DNA from: CAHJXG01 sp964235485
GTDB taxonomy: Bacteria; Pseudomonadota; Alphaproteobacteria; Acetobacterales; Acetobacteraceae
Length of the DNA: 64,000 nucleotides
Assembly: GCA_964235485.1 (NCBI GenBank)
Contig: CAXSAZ010000001.1
Location: 1 to 64,000, forward strand
Reading direction: 5' to 3'
Shown: one piece after another, positions 49,684 through 59,111 of the stretch
Layout: each line of letters opens with the position of its first letter
Numbering within the stretch: the stretch's first letter is position 1
Notes under the pieces: generated by a model
The model's database searches: none
Seen by the model: only the letters and a program-made list of their open reading frames with translations
What the model was told of the DNA's origin: nothing
Position numbers and translations under genes: made by a program

Positions 49684-50308
49684 TCGCCTTGCCCTCGTCC
49701 GCGGCGCGCCACAGGTACCAGGCGGCGGTTGAGCGCCAGGGCGCCCAGGCTTCCCCGACTGCGGCCAGCTCCTTCGGGCGCGGCTGGGCCGGCAATTGCT
49801 TGATGCGCCGCCAGCCTTCCCGCACGCCGAAGTCATCCACCGGCAGCACGTCCGGGCGGCCCAGCGTCGCGATCAGCAGCATCTCCACCGTCCAGCGGCC
49901 GACCCCGCGTATGGCGACCAGCCGGCGGATCAGCTCCTCGTCCGACAAGATGGCGGCGTCTTGCAGGCTGGGCACCGTGCCACGCACGGCATGGGCGCAG
50001 ATGTCGCGTATGGCGGCGATCTTGCTGCCGGAAAAGCCGCAAGCGCGCAGCGCCTCCTCCGGCGTCGCCGCGAGTTGGTCCGGCGGCGGGAAGCCGGGGC
50101 TGGGGTGAAGTGCTGCAAGGCGGGCGAGGATGGCCTGGGCGGCGCGGCCGTGCAACTGCTGGTGCGCGATGGCGCGGACCAGCGCCTCGTAGGGTTCGCG
50201 CGGGGTCGGCGCCGCGGTGGGGGGGCCGATGCGGGCGATCAGCGCGGCAAAGGCCGGGTCCGCGGCGGCGAGGTGACGCATGGCGGGCGAGCGGGCGGCT
50301 TCGGGCAT
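49667..50308 (-). CDS. DNA-3-methyladenine glycosylase II
   Basis: Removes alkylated purines from DNA. The 213-residue protein is the short AlkA form without the N-terminal TBP-like domain. The helix-hairpin-helix is LVAIRGVGRWTVEMLLIATL, and the catalytic aspartate is in LPVDDFGVREGW. AlkA-type substrate pocket residues precede it (IAHQQLHGRAAQAI). A GTG or upstream ATG is possible; MPEAARSPAM was chosen from the family length. It is convergent with the hydrolase gene and overlaps it. Confidence 0.9.
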   Translation of the reverse strand: MPEAARSPAMRHLAAADPAFAALIARIGPPTAAPTPREPYEALVRAIAHQQLHGRAAQAILARLAALHPSPGFPPPDQLAATPEEALRACGFSGSKIAAIRDICAHAVRGTVPSLQDAAILSDEELIRRLVAIRGVGRWTVEMLLIATLGRPDVLPVDDFGVREGWRRIKQLPAQPRPKELAAVGEAWAPWRSTAAWYLWRAADEGKAIKQSN

Positions 50309-50440
50309 TTTGGTTCCTTGGACGTTGGCTGCTTGCCAGCACGCCCCGGTCATGGCCTACACTGCCGCATCGGCGCCGGCGCGGCCAGGGGGGAGGCGGC
50401 GGCCGTCAGGGAGGCAGCTCGTGCGCCGGGTGCGGTTCGG

Positions 50441-50641
50441 GTGATCAGAAAGGCGGGCAGGGACGAGGCGGCCGAGGAGAACCGGCTGACGGCCAGCCTG
50501 GCCGGCCTGGCCGTGGCCTTGCTGGTGGTGGTGGCCGGCCTGTTCCTGATCCAGCATCTGCGCGACAAGGCGCGGGTCGAAGACTGCCTGATGGCCGGGC
50601 GCTTCAACTGCGACGCGGTGCTGGGAAGCCCTTCGCGCTGA
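50441..50641 (+). CDS. Small single-pass membrane protein with C-terminal Cys pair
   Basis: A 66-residue protein from a GTG start. A charged N-terminus precedes one membrane helix (LTASLAGLAVALLVVVAGLF), and a short periplasmic or cytoplasmic tail carries two cysteines (EDCLMAGRFNCDAV). Two cysteines spaced nine apart could form a disulfide. The start has no strong ribosome site. Function unknown. Confidence 0.6.
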   Translation: MIRKAGRDEAAEENRLTASLAGLAVALLVVVAGLFLIQHLRDKARVEDCLMAGRFNCDAVLGSPSR

Positions 50642-50788
50642 GGCTTTGCCGCCCGGGCGGGGGCGGCAAAGTGTCGAGCCGCTTTACATGCAGGCTGCAA
50701 GCTTTTCATCAGCGCATGTGTTTACAATGCGTTAGGCATTGGCACGCCGGTTGCTACGTGATCGTTACGTTTCAGAAAGGCGATCATC

Positions 50789-51448
50789 GTGCTCCTGCAA
50801 AAAGCATCATCGTCCGGCTTGGCCGCGGCTTTGGCCGTGGCCCTGGCCTCCGCGCCGGCCGCCGCCGACCCGATCGTGCTCAACCCGAACTTCACCCAAG
50901 CCGACACTGCCGCCAATACGCAGTACAATGGCGGCAACAAATTCTTTGTGTCGAACTGGACGCCGACCAACTACGCATCCAACAGCGATGCCGATACGGG
51001 CCAGTACGACAACGGCTTCGCCGGCGGCAACTCCATCGTGGGCTTCCTTTCGGGCGCCAGCAGCTCGCTGAGCCAGGTCGTCCAAGGCTTCGTCGCCGGG
51101 CGGACTTACCGCATCTCCGTCGGCGCGAACGCCCGTGCGCGGGTGGGAGCTAACCCGACCCTGACGATCAGCGCCGGCAGCCAGCAGGTGCTCGCGCCGA
51201 CCACGCTCACCCCTGTCGATCCTCTCGGCACCTTCCGCACGGCGTTCACGCCCATCCAGTCCGACACCTTCGTTGCGGCCAACACCTTTGTCACGATCAG
51301 CTTCGCCAACACCGCGGGGTCGAACAGCGGCGCATCGACGCTGTTGACCGCCGTGTCCATCTCCCAGGTGCCTGAGCCGGTCAGCCTCGCCATCCTGGGC
51401 GTCGGCCTGGTCGGCGTCGGCATCGTGCGCCGCCGTCCTCGTACCTGA
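50789..51448 (+). CDS. PEP-CTERM sorting domain protein
   Basis: Exported protein of 219 residues. It has a signal peptide (SSGLAAALAVALASAPAAAD) starting from GTG, a beta-rich middle with repeated Asn/Ser/Thr, and a C-terminal sorting tripartite signal: VPEP, the hydrophobic VSLAILGVGLVGVGIV, then RRRPRT. Such proteins are handled by an exosortase and are often linked to exopolysaccharide; no exosortase or polysaccharide genes are in the window. An AAAGG lies about ten bases before the start. Confidence 0.85.
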   Translation: MLLQKASSSGLAAALAVALASAPAAADPIVLNPNFTQADTAANTQYNGGNKFFVSNWTPTNYASNSDADTGQYDNGFAGGNSIVGFLSGASSSLSQVVQGFVAGRTYRISVGANARARVGANPTLTISAGSQQVLAPTTLTPVDPLGTFRTAFTPIQSDTFVAANTFVTISFANTAGSNSGASTLLTAVSISQVPEPVSLAILGVGLVGVGIVRRRPRT

Positions 51449-51615
51449 AAGCTCGGCACTAGAAGCCCGGCGGCCGGCGCCCACGGTCGCCGTCGAAAAA
51501 CTTAACACTCTGCCGCCGGGCCTGGCCGTGCGGCGGAGTGTCCAAGCCGCCTCGTTCCTGCGAAGCTTGACCAGACCCGCCGCGCCGCGGCGCGGTCGGC
51601 ATCGCAGGGGACGGC

Positions 51616-53667
51616 ATGGCAGTACGGCTGGGCATCGACATCGGCGGCACCTTCACCGACCTGCAGGTGTTCGACGCGCGCACCGGGCGGTCCGGCAGCG
51701 TGAAGACGCCGACCACGCCGGAGGACCCCTCCGTCGGCCTGATGGCCGGCATCGACGAGGCGGCGGCCCGGTTCGGCTTCGCCCTAGCGGATGTCGGCCT
51801 CTTGCTGCACGGCACCACCATCGCCACCAACGCCGTGCTGGAGCGCAAGCTGCCCCGCGGGGTGCTGCTGGCGACCGAAGGGTTCCGCGACGTGCTGGAG
51901 ATCGGCCGCCACGCCCGGCGCGACATCTACGGCCTGCGCCAGCAGCGCGCCGAGCCGCTGATCCCGCGGGAGCGCCGCCTGGGCGTCGCCGAGCGGATGC
52001 GCGCCGATGGCAGCGTCGAGCGCGCCTTGTCCCCGGCGGCGCTGGATGGAGCGGTGGCGGCGATCCGGGAGATGCGCGCCGAGACGGTCGCCATCAGCCT
52101 GCTGCACGCAACCACCAACCCGGCGCACGAGCAGGCGCTGCGCGACGCCATCGGGCGCGCGTGCCCCGATCTCCCGGTCAGCATCTCCTCCGACGTCAGC
52201 GCGGAAATCCGGGAATACGAGCGCACCTCGACAACCGTGCTCAACGCCCTGCTGGTGCCGGTGGTGCGCGGCTACCTCCTGCGGCTGGAGCGGCGCATGG
52301 CGGAGCGCGGCCTCCTGGCCCGGCTGCTGCTCGTGCAGTCCAACGGCGGCGTGTGCAGCGCCGCCGTCGCCGCGGCGCAGCCGGTGCGTCTGCTGCTGTC
52401 CGGGCCGAGCGGCGGGGCGCTGGCAGCCAGCCGCACCGCCGCGGCGCTGGGCCTCCACAGCGTGGTCGGCATCGACATGGGCGGCACCAGCTTCGACGTG
52501 TGCGTGGTGGATGGCGGCCGGGTCACGCAGGCCATGCAGGGCGAGGTCGATGGCCTGCCGGTGCGCCTGCCGATGGTGGAAATCCGCACGGTCGGCTCGG
52601 GCGGCGGCTCGGTTGCCGCGGTCGATGAGGCGGGGCGGTTCAGCGTCGGGCCGCACAGCGCAGGCGCCCGGCCCGGCCCGGCCTGCTACGGGCGCGGCGG
52701 CCTGCGTCCCACCGTCACCGACGCGAACCTCTTGCTCGGGCGGCTGGACGCCGGGTATTTCCTGGGCGGCAGGCTGCCGCTCGACGCGGGCGCGGCGCGG
52801 GCGGCGCTGGCAACGGAGGTGGGGACGAAGCTGGGCCTCGATCCCGACCAGGCGGCGGCGGGGGTCGTCGCGCTCGCCAACACGAGCCTTGCCGCCGCGA
52901 TCCGGCTGAGCCTGTTCGAGAAGGGGCTGGACCCCCGCGGCTTTTCTCTCCTGTCGTTCGGCGGCGCCGGCGGGCTGCACGCGGTCGAGGTCGCGGACGA
53001 GTTGGGCATCACGCAGGTCGTGTTCCCGGCCGATGCCAGCACCTTCTCCGCCGGTGGCATCCTGGCGTCGGACATCGTGCACGACCTGGCGAGCAGCCGC
53101 CTGTTGCCGGCACACCCGGCGAGCCTGCCGGCGCTGGCAGAGGCCGCCGCCGGGCTACGGAAGCAGGGCCGGGCGCTGCTGGACGCCGATGGCGTGGAAC
53201 GGGACCGGCAGGCGCTCGGCCTCGCCGCCGACATGCGCTACCGCGGCCAGGCGTTCGAGCTGGTGGTGCCATGGGACGGGGTGCCAGACGAGGCCGGGCT
53301 GCAAGCGGCGGTCGCGGCGTTCCATGACATGCACTGGCAGCGGTTCTCCTATGCGAACCCGGGTGATCCCGTCGATATCGTCACCCTCCGGCTGACGGCC
53401 ACGGGCCGCCTGGACGCGCCGCGGGCCGGCGGGACCGGACCCGCCGCCGGGGCCGGGGGACGCGCCCCGCACCGCCGCCCGGTGTTCCTCGGCGGCTGGC
53501 GGGACGTGGCGGTTGTGCACCGAAACGAGGTTGCCGGGCCGATGCCGGGACCGCTGCTGATCGAGGAGGATTACACCACCGTGCTGCTCACCGAAGGCTG
53601 GACCGGCGAACCCGGCCCGCACGGCGCGCTGATCGCCCGGCGGGGCGCGCCCAAGGAGGTGGCATGA
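51616..53667 (+). CDS. hyuA: Hydantoinase/oxoprolinase subunit A
   Basis: ATP-dependent amidohydrolase subunit of 683 residues, ASKHA fold. It opens with the phosphate loop RLGIDIGGTFTDLQVFDART and has a second glycine-rich ATP site GIDMGGTSFDVCVVDGGR (about residue 293). The HyuA/HyuB pair cleaves cyclic amides (hydantoin, 5-oxoproline) or carboxylates acetone-like substrates. The present substrate is unknown. The next gene overlaps by four bases. Confidence 0.92.
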   Translation: MAVRLGIDIGGTFTDLQVFDARTGRSGSVKTPTTPEDPSVGLMAGIDEAAARFGFALADVGLLLHGTTIATNAVLERKLPRGVLLATEGFRDVLEIGRHARRDIYGLRQQRAEPLIPRERRLGVAERMRADGSVERALSPAALDGAVAAIREMRAETVAISLLHATTNPAHEQALRDAIGRACPDLPVSISSDVSAEIREYERTSTTVLNALLVPVVRGYLLRLERRMAERGLLARLLLVQSNGGVCSAAVAAAQPVRLLLSGPSGGALAASRTAAALGLHSVVGIDMGGTSFDVCVVDGGRVTQAMQGEVDGLPVRLPMVEIRTVGSGGGSVAAVDEAGRFSVGPHSAGARPGPACYGRGGLRPTVTDANLLLGRLDAGYFLGGRLPLDAGAARAALATEVGTKLGLDPDQAAAGVVALANTSLAAAIRLSLFEKGLDPRGFSLLSFGGAGGLHAVEVADELGITQVVFPADASTFSAGGILASDIVHDLASSRLLPAHPASLPALAEAAAGLRKQGRALLDADGVERDRQALGLAADMRYRGQAFELVVPWDGVPDEAGLQAAVAAFHDMHWQRFSYANPGDPVDIVTLRLTATGRLDAPRAGGTGPAAGAGGRAPHRRPVFLGGWRDVAVVHRNEVAGPMPGPLLIEEDYTTVLLTEGWTGEPGPHGALIARRGAPKEVA

Positions 53668-55295
53668 CGCCGCTCGGACCCGTCGAACTGGAGATCATGC
53701 GCCATGCCCTGACCGCCGCGGCGGCGGAGATGGACGTGACCATCTGGCGCACCAGCCGTTCCACGGTGGTGCGGGAGTTGCTGGACTACTCCACCGCGGT
53801 GTTCGACGCGGCGGGCCACAACGTCGCGCAGTCCGCGCGCATCCCGCAGCACCTGAACTCGATGGGCGCCGGGCTGCAGGAGGTGCTGCGCGGGTACCTG
53901 CCCTTGGAGGAATGGGGCGAGGGCGACGTGGTGATCACCAACGACCCGTATTGCGGCGGCCAGCACATCCCGGACATCCTGGCCTTCCGCCCGGTGTTCG
54001 CGGACGGGCGGCGCGTCGCGGTCGTGGGCACGCTGTGCCACCACCTCGACATGGGCGGCATCGCCGCCGGGAGCTATGGCGCCACCGCGACGGAGGTGTT
54101 CCAGGAAGGGCTGCGCATCCCGCCGCTCCGCCTGGTGCAAGGCGGCGTGCTGAACCGGGAAGTGCTGGCCGTGATGCGGCAGAACGTCCGCCGCCCCGAC
54201 ATGCTGTGGGGCGACCTGCAGGCGCAGATGGCGTCGCTCGCGGTGGGGGAGGCGAACCTGCGGCGGCTCTGCGCCCGCTACGGCGCGGACCGGGTGGTGG
54301 CGGCCTGCGCGCAAATCCTGGACGGCTCCGAACGGGCGATGCGCGCCATGATCGGGCGCATCCCGGACGGCACCTACGAGTTCGAGGACGCCATCGACGA
54401 CGACGGCCTGTCGGATCAGCCGATCCGCATCCATGCCGCCGTCACGGTGGCCGGGGAGGAGATGGTGGTGGACCTGTCGGGCTGCGGGCAGCAGGCGCTG
54501 GGGCCGGTGAACGCGACGCTGGCCTCCTCGGGGTCCGCGGTGATGTATGCCGTGCTGGCCTGCGCGGACCAGCCGATCCCGGCCAACGCCGGCTGCGCCC
54601 GCCCGGTGCGCGTGGTGGCGCCGGAGGGCCTGGTCGTCAACGCCCGGCACCCGGCGCCGGTGGCCAACCGCATCGTGGTGTCGCACCGCTTGGCCACCAC
54701 GCTGCTGGGCGCGCTGCACCAAGCGGTGCCGGGCCGCATCCCTGCGGCGTACTACGGCGCGAGCTATGTTTGCACCTTCCAAACGATTGACGCCGCCGCT
54801 GCCCGGTCCGTGCTGGTGGAGATCGAGGTCGGCGGCGGCGGCGCGCACCCGCTGGGGGATGGGCTGAGCGCCTATTCCCACGGGATGCATAACAACGCCA
54901 ACATCCCGGCGGAGATGATCGAAAGCGAGGTGCCCCTGACCGTCACCGAATACGCGCTGCTGCCGGACAGCGGGGGCGCCGGGCGGCGGCGCGGCGGGCT
55001 GGGCCTCGTGCGGGAATGGCGGGTGGAGTGCGAGGAAGCGGTGTTCACCGCCAACCTCGAACGCTTCAAGTCGCGCCCTTATGGCCTCGATGGCGGGCAG
55101 CCGGGCGCGCCGGGCCGGCTGCTGCTGATCCGCGACGGGGCGGAAACGACGCTCCCGTCCAAGGTCGGCAACCTGCGCCTGCGCCGGGGCGACCGCATCC
55201 GGCTCCAAACCTCCGGCGGCGGCGGCTTCGGCCCGCCTGGCGAGCGCCCGGCGGCGGAGGCGGCGGCCGACCAACTCGGCGGCTACGTGTCGTGA
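53664..55295 (+). CDS. hyuB: Hydantoinase/oxoprolinase subunit B
   Basis: Partner subunit of 543 residues. Family landmarks are ELEIMRHALTAAAAEMDVTI, RTSRSTVVRELLDYSTAVFD, VITNDPYCGGQHIPDI and the C-terminal GGAGRRRGGLGLVREWRVE. It overlaps hyuA (ATGA) and the antiporter (GTGA), so three genes are translated as one coupled unit. Confidence 0.93.
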   Translation: MTPLGPVELEIMRHALTAAAAEMDVTIWRTSRSTVVRELLDYSTAVFDAAGHNVAQSARIPQHLNSMGAGLQEVLRGYLPLEEWGEGDVVITNDPYCGGQHIPDILAFRPVFADGRRVAVVGTLCHHLDMGGIAAGSYGATATEVFQEGLRIPPLRLVQGGVLNREVLAVMRQNVRRPDMLWGDLQAQMASLAVGEANLRRLCARYGADRVVAACAQILDGSERAMRAMIGRIPDGTYEFEDAIDDDGLSDQPIRIHAAVTVAGEEMVVDLSGCGQQALGPVNATLASSGSAVMYAVLACADQPIPANAGCARPVRVVAPEGLVVNARHPAPVANRIVVSHRLATTLLGALHQAVPGRIPAAYYGASYVCTFQTIDAAAARSVLVEIEVGGGGAHPLGDGLSAYSHGMHNNANIPAEMIESEVPLTVTEYALLPDSGGAGRRRGGLGLVREWRVECEEAVFTANLERFKSRPYGLDGGQPGAPGRLLLIRDGAETTLPSKVGNLRLRRGDRIRLQTSGGGGFGPPGERPAAEAAADQLGGYVS

Positions 55296-56890
55296 CCACC
55301 CCCGTCGCTCGATTCGAGCTGATCCTGCTGCTGCTGGCCGCCATTGTCGGCCTTGAGCTGCTGGCCCGGCGCCTGCGCCTGCCGCCGGCCGCGGCGCTGA
55401 TCCTCGGCGGGATCGTGCTGGCGCTGATCCCGAACGTGCCGGACATCGAGCTTGATCCCGACCTTGCCTTGGTGCTGTTCCTGCCGCCGCTGCTGATGAG
55501 CAGCGCGTTCTTCACCTCCTGGCGGGACTTCCGCGCCGATTTGCGCATCATCCTGCAGCTCGCGGTGGGCGCGGTGGCGTTCACCACGGCGGTTGTGGGC
55601 GTCGTCGCGCACTGGGCCATGCCGTCCCTGCCGTGGGCGGCCTGCTTCGCGCTGGGCGCCATCGTTTCGCCCCCCGACGCCGTGGCCGCCAAGGCGGTGC
55701 TGACCCAGGTGAAGCTGCCGCGGCGCATGGTGGTGCTGCTGGAAGGGGAAAGCCTGGTGAACGACGCGACGGGCCTCGTGCTGTTCCGCTTCGCGGTGGC
55801 GGCCGGGCTGACCGGACTGTTCGACGCGGGCGAGGCGGCGCTGTCGTTCGGCCTGCTCGCGGTCGGCGGCGTCGCGGCGGGCGTTGCGTTCGGCCTGGCG
55901 GCGACAACCCTGATCGCGCGGCTGCGGGAGCCGCGGCTTGAGATCATCGCCAGTCTGCTCGCGGCTTGGGCGTCCTACATCGGCGGTGAGGCAATCCACG
56001 TTTCGGGCGTGCTGTCCACCGTGGCGTGCGGGCTGGTGGTGGGCTGGCGGCAGCACGCCATCCTGAGCGCCGCCACCCGGATTCAAGCGCGGGCCGTGTG
56101 GGGCGTCGTCGAGTTCGTGCTGGAGTCGCTCGTGTTCATCCTGATCGGCCTGTCGCTCCGCGGCGTGCTGACCCGGCTGGGCAGCGGCTCGGAGCCGGTC
56201 CTGGCGCTGCTGCCCGCGGCGGGCGCCATCGTGCTTGCGACGGTGCTGAGCCGGTTCGTTTGGGTGTTTCCGGCCACCTACTTGCCGCGTCTGCTGCTGC
56301 CGTGGCTGCGGCGGCGGGACCCGTATCCGCCGCCCGCGGTGCCGTTCGTGATGGGTTGGGCCGGGATGCGGGGCGTGGTGAGCCTGGCGGCGGCGCTGTC
56401 GCTGCCGGACCCGTTCCCCGGCCGCGACTTCATCCTGGCGACGACGTTCCTGGTGATCCTGGTGACGGTGCTGGTGCAGGGCGCGACCCTGGCGCCGCTG
56501 GTCCGCGCGTTCCGCTTGGGCGAGTTCAAGGCGAAGCAAAGCACTGCGCTGCTGGAGGCCGAAGCCCGGGCGCGCATGGCCCGGGCGCAGCTCCTCGCGA
56601 TTGAGCGGCATTCCCTGGGCGAGGACGGCGCCCACCGGCACCCGCGCCTGGTGGAGCAGTACGGCTACCGCGCCCGCGCTGCCGCCCGGTTCAGCGAGGC
56701 GGCTGACACGCTGATCGGCGAGAAGCGGGCGCACTTCGCGGCGGTGCTGGCGGCGGTGGCGGCCGGGCGCGAGGAGGTGCTGCGGCTGCACCGGACGGGC
56801 GAGGTCCACGACTCCGTGCTGCATACGTTGGAGGCCGAGCTTGATCTGGAGGAGATCGAGGCGCGACGGCATGGGGAGGGGGGAGTCTGA
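55292..56890 (+). CDS. CPA1 sodium/proton antiporter
   Basis: NhaP/NhaG-like antiporter of 532 residues with about 12 membrane helices. The conserved core is FALGAIVSPPDAVAAKAVLT (transport aspartate), VLLEGESLVNDATGLVLFRF and GWAGMRGVVSLAAALSLP. The C-terminal 100 residues are cytoplasmic and charged. GTG start overlapping hyuB by four bases. Coupling to an oxoprolinase pair is unusual and suggests that the reaction and ion balance are linked, which is inference. Confidence 0.88.
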   Translation: MTTPVARFELILLLLAAIVGLELLARRLRLPPAAALILGGIVLALIPNVPDIELDPDLALVLFLPPLLMSSAFFTSWRDFRADLRIILQLAVGAVAFTTAVVGVVAHWAMPSLPWAACFALGAIVSPPDAVAAKAVLTQVKLPRRMVVLLEGESLVNDATGLVLFRFAVAAGLTGLFDAGEAALSFGLLAVGGVAAGVAFGLAATTLIARLREPRLEIIASLLAAWASYIGGEAIHVSGVLSTVACGLVVGWRQHAILSAATRIQARAVWGVVEFVLESLVFILIGLSLRGVLTRLGSGSEPVLALLPAAGAIVLATVLSRFVWVFPATYLPRLLLPWLRRRDPYPPPAVPFVMGWAGMRGVVSLAAALSLPDPFPGRDFILATTFLVILVTVLVQGATLAPLVRAFRLGEFKAKQSTALLEAEARARMARAQLLAIERHSLGEDGAHRHPRLVEQYGYRARAAARFSEAADTLIGEKRAHFAAVLAAVAAGREEVLRLHRTGEVHDSVLHTLEAELDLEEIEARRHGEGGV

Positions 56891-57117
56891 TGGACGGCCT
56901 TGGATGGTGAATGGCTTCAATTCTTCCGGAGAATGGCAGAAGCTTGGAAGGCAAGGCATGTCCGTTTTCCCGTCCAGCAATCAAAATGTCCGCCTTGCCG
57001 TAAGAGGCTTAAAGTTGACGGACAGAGTTGGCGTGGCCGTTCATTGGTGGTTAGACGGACAGCCATCTTGTGCTGCGCCGGTCAACAGTAGGGGCCGCAT
57101 CGGATTGGGGAGCGGAC

Positions 57118-57732
57118 CTAGAAGCGAACCATCCACATCGTCCTTGCCGAACTACCGTTCGGGTTCCGCAAGGGCGTGAAGCCCTGCCGCGACCAGAATT
57201 CGATGGCTCGGTGATTGGCTCGGTTGGCGCCGACATGGGTTGCCGTCACACCGTGCCTGGCTGCCTCGGCCATCCACTTGGCGAAGAGGCGGCGGCCAAC
57301 GCCCCGTCCCTGGATGCGAGGTGCTAAGTTGAGGTGGAGGTGGGCTGGGTATCGCTCAATGATCTGTTCTGGTGGTGAAACAGGATGATAGATCATGAGG
57401 GCGCGTCGCTGATCGGCGGACCATTCTGGCAACGGGATATCGCCCGGATCTTCGTAGATGGCGCGAAGGGACGGCCACCACTCGCTCTCCAGTCTCCGAA
57501 GCCAGGCAGCCGTGTCCGGCGTGCCAACCGCAAATCCGGCGACCCCATAGTCATCGTCCACAACGAGCGCGAAGTTCGGCTCCAGCAGAGCGTAAGGTGC
57601 AGCGTAGATGTGCCCCAAGAGCCTCCCGTCCTTGTAGAGATGGGACGCGTCACCCCCCTCGTGGCCAGTTGCGAGAGAGATTGCGTAAAGCGCGTCGAGG
57701 TCAGCGACCTTGAATGGTCTGATGGCGAGCAT
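57118..57732 (-). CDS. GNAT family N-acetyltransferase
   Basis: A 204-residue acetyltransferase. The N-terminus LAIRPFKVADLDALYAISL and the acetyl-CoA loop PRIQGRGVGRRLFAKWM are typical GNAT, and the C-terminal HVGANRANHRAIEFWSRQGF marks the subgroup near the human OGA C-terminal domain. The frame extends 31 codons upstream, but ATG giving MLAIRPF fits the fold. Substrate unknown. The 227 bases to its left hold no gene I can support. Confidence 0.85.
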   Translation of the reverse strand: MLAIRPFKVADLDALYAISLATGHEGGDASHLYKDGRLLGHIYAAPYALLEPNFALVVDDDYGVAGFAVGTPDTAAWLRRLESEWWPSLRAIYEDPGDIPLPEWSADQRRALMIYHPVSPPEQIIERYPAHLHLNLAPRIQGRGVGRRLFAKWMAEAARHGVTATHVGANRANHRAIEFWSRQGFTPLRNPNGSSARTMWMVRF

Positions 57733-57794
57733 GACGTGAGTTAGAGCGACTTGCCCTATGTGTGCAACGAGCCGAGAGCGGGCCGTCAGCGGAG

Positions 57795-57826
57795 AGTGTC
57801 CGCCTGGGCTTGGTTTAACGGACACT
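57795..57826. promoter_or_regulatory. Inverted repeat upstream of the GNAT gene
   Basis: Arms AGTGTCCG and CGGACACT, 16 bases apart, lie between the GST gene stop and the GNAT gene start on the minus strand. It may act as operator or terminator. The hexamer TGTCCG/CGGACA also recurs four times on the far side of the GNAT gene. Confidence 0.35.
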
Positions 57827-57896
57827 TGCTTCTTCTAAAATTTGGTGCCGGAGATCTGCCTTTCATCAACGGCTGCCGCAACACAAAAGCCAAGCA

Positions 57897-58520
57897 TCAG
57901 CTCATCGGCCGCGCGACATGCTTCTGATAAGCCGCCCGCGCCAGCAGCCGCTCATACCATTCCCGCAGATGCGGCTGCGACGGCCGGGCCAGGTCGAAAG
58001 AAAACCAGCGGTGCACGTGCACACCCAACGCAATATCCGCCAGCGTGAACACCGGCCCCGCGACGTAAGGCACTTTCGACAGGATGCCGTCGAGCAAGGT
58101 CCAGCACCGCCCAACCTCGGCGGTCGCGGCGGCGATGGCGGCCTTGTCGCGCCGCTCCGGCGCAATGCGGACCAAGCCCTGGAACACCGTCGATTGCGGC
58201 CGGTTCAGCGTGGTCTGCTGCCAATCCATCCAGCGGTCGATGCTCCCGCGCGCCCGCAAATCGTCCGGCCACATCGCATGGCCCGGCGCGTTCGCCGCGC
58301 ATAAATAGCGGATCACCGCGTTGCTTTCCCACAGCACAAAATCGTCCTCCACCAGCGTGGGCACCACGCCGTTCGGGTTCAAAGCGCGGTACTCCGGCGT
58401 GTCGGCGCCGCCGAACGGGCCGCCCACGTCCGTGCGCTCATACGGTAGGCCCAACTCTTCCAGCAGCCAAACGGCCTTCATGACGTTGCTGGAATTGGCC
58501 CGGCCCAAAAGCTTGCGCAT
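57897..58520 (-). CDS. Glutathione S-transferase
   Basis: A 207-residue GST-type protein. The thioredoxin-fold half starts MRKLLGRANSSNVMKAVWLL with the Ser pair at the glutathione site (Ser in the catalytic position), followed by NGVVPTLVEDDFVLWESNAV, the cis-Pro and the E-S glutathione contact. The C-terminal half is all-helical with the N-capping box motif GPVFTLADIALG. Substrate unknown. Confidence 0.9.
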   Translation of the reverse strand: MRKLLGRANSSNVMKAVWLLEELGLPYERTDVGGPFGGADTPEYRALNPNGVVPTLVEDDFVLWESNAVIRYLCAANAPGHAMWPDDLRARGSIDRWMDWQQTTLNRPQSTVFQGLVRIAPERRDKAAIAAATAEVGRCWTLLDGILSKVPYVAGPVFTLADIALGVHVHRWFSFDLARPSQPHLREWYERLLARAAYQKHVARPMS

Positions 58521-58601
58521 CGTTGTCCTCCCCATGCGGAAGGCGGCACGGTACGGCGCGGGCGCGATTGCTCCAAGGGGCTTCCGCGCCATATCGCGGC
58601 G

Positions 58602-59111
58602 ATGACCCCACCCCGCACCCTGCTTGATGCCCGCGCCGCCGCATGGGCCACGATCCTGGCCTCCGCCGCAGCGCTCGGCGGCGCGTTGGCGTCCGAGCGT
58701 TGGCTGGGCCTCGTGCCCTGCGCGCTGTGCTTGTGGGAGCGCTGGCCCTACCGCGTGGCGATTGCGCTCGGCCTGCTGGCGCTGGCGCTGCCGCGTCGGG
58801 CGGCGCGCTGGGCCTTGGCGGCGGCGGCGGTCGCGGCGCTGTCCGGGGCGGCGCTTGCGGCGGTGCATGTCGGGGTGGAGCAGCATTGGTGGCCCAGCCC
58901 ACTGCCGGAATGCGCCGCGCCGACGCTGGGCGGCGGCAGCATCGCCGAGCGCCTAGCCCGGATGCCGGCGACCGTGAGCAAGCCCTGCGACGAGCCGGCC
59001 TTTCTGCTGCCGGGCCTGCCGGTCTCGATGGCGGCGATGAACCTCGGGCTTGCCCTGGCGCTGGCCGGGTTCCTCGCCATCTCCGTCCGAAAGCAGAAAG
59101 GCGCGGCATGA
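58602..59111 (+). CDS. dsbB: Disulfide bond formation protein DsbB
   Basis: Inner-membrane quinone reductase that reoxidises DsbA. The 169-residue protein has four membrane helices, the first redox pair LVPCALCLWERWPYR and a second Cys pair in a periplasmic loop (PECAAPTL, then KPCDEPAFLL). It overlaps the COQ7 gene as ATGA, pairing disulfide formation with a step of ubiquinone synthesis, its electron acceptor. Confidence 0.93.
   Translation: MTPPRTLLDARAAAWATILASAAALGGALASERWLGLVPCALCLWERWPYRVAIALGLLALALPRRAARWALAAAAVAALSGAALAAVHVGVEQHWWPSPLPECAAPTLGGGSIAERLARMPATVSKPCDEPAFLLPGLPVSMAAMNLGLALALAGFLAISVRKQKGAA

Noticed and set aside
53571..55274. 567-codon open frame antisense to hyuB
   Set aside because: Shadow frame; the sense strand has all HyuB landmarks.
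56841..57179. Frame behind the antiporter gene
   Set aside because: No ribosome site or family similarity; it spans the end of the antiporter and part of the GNAT gene.
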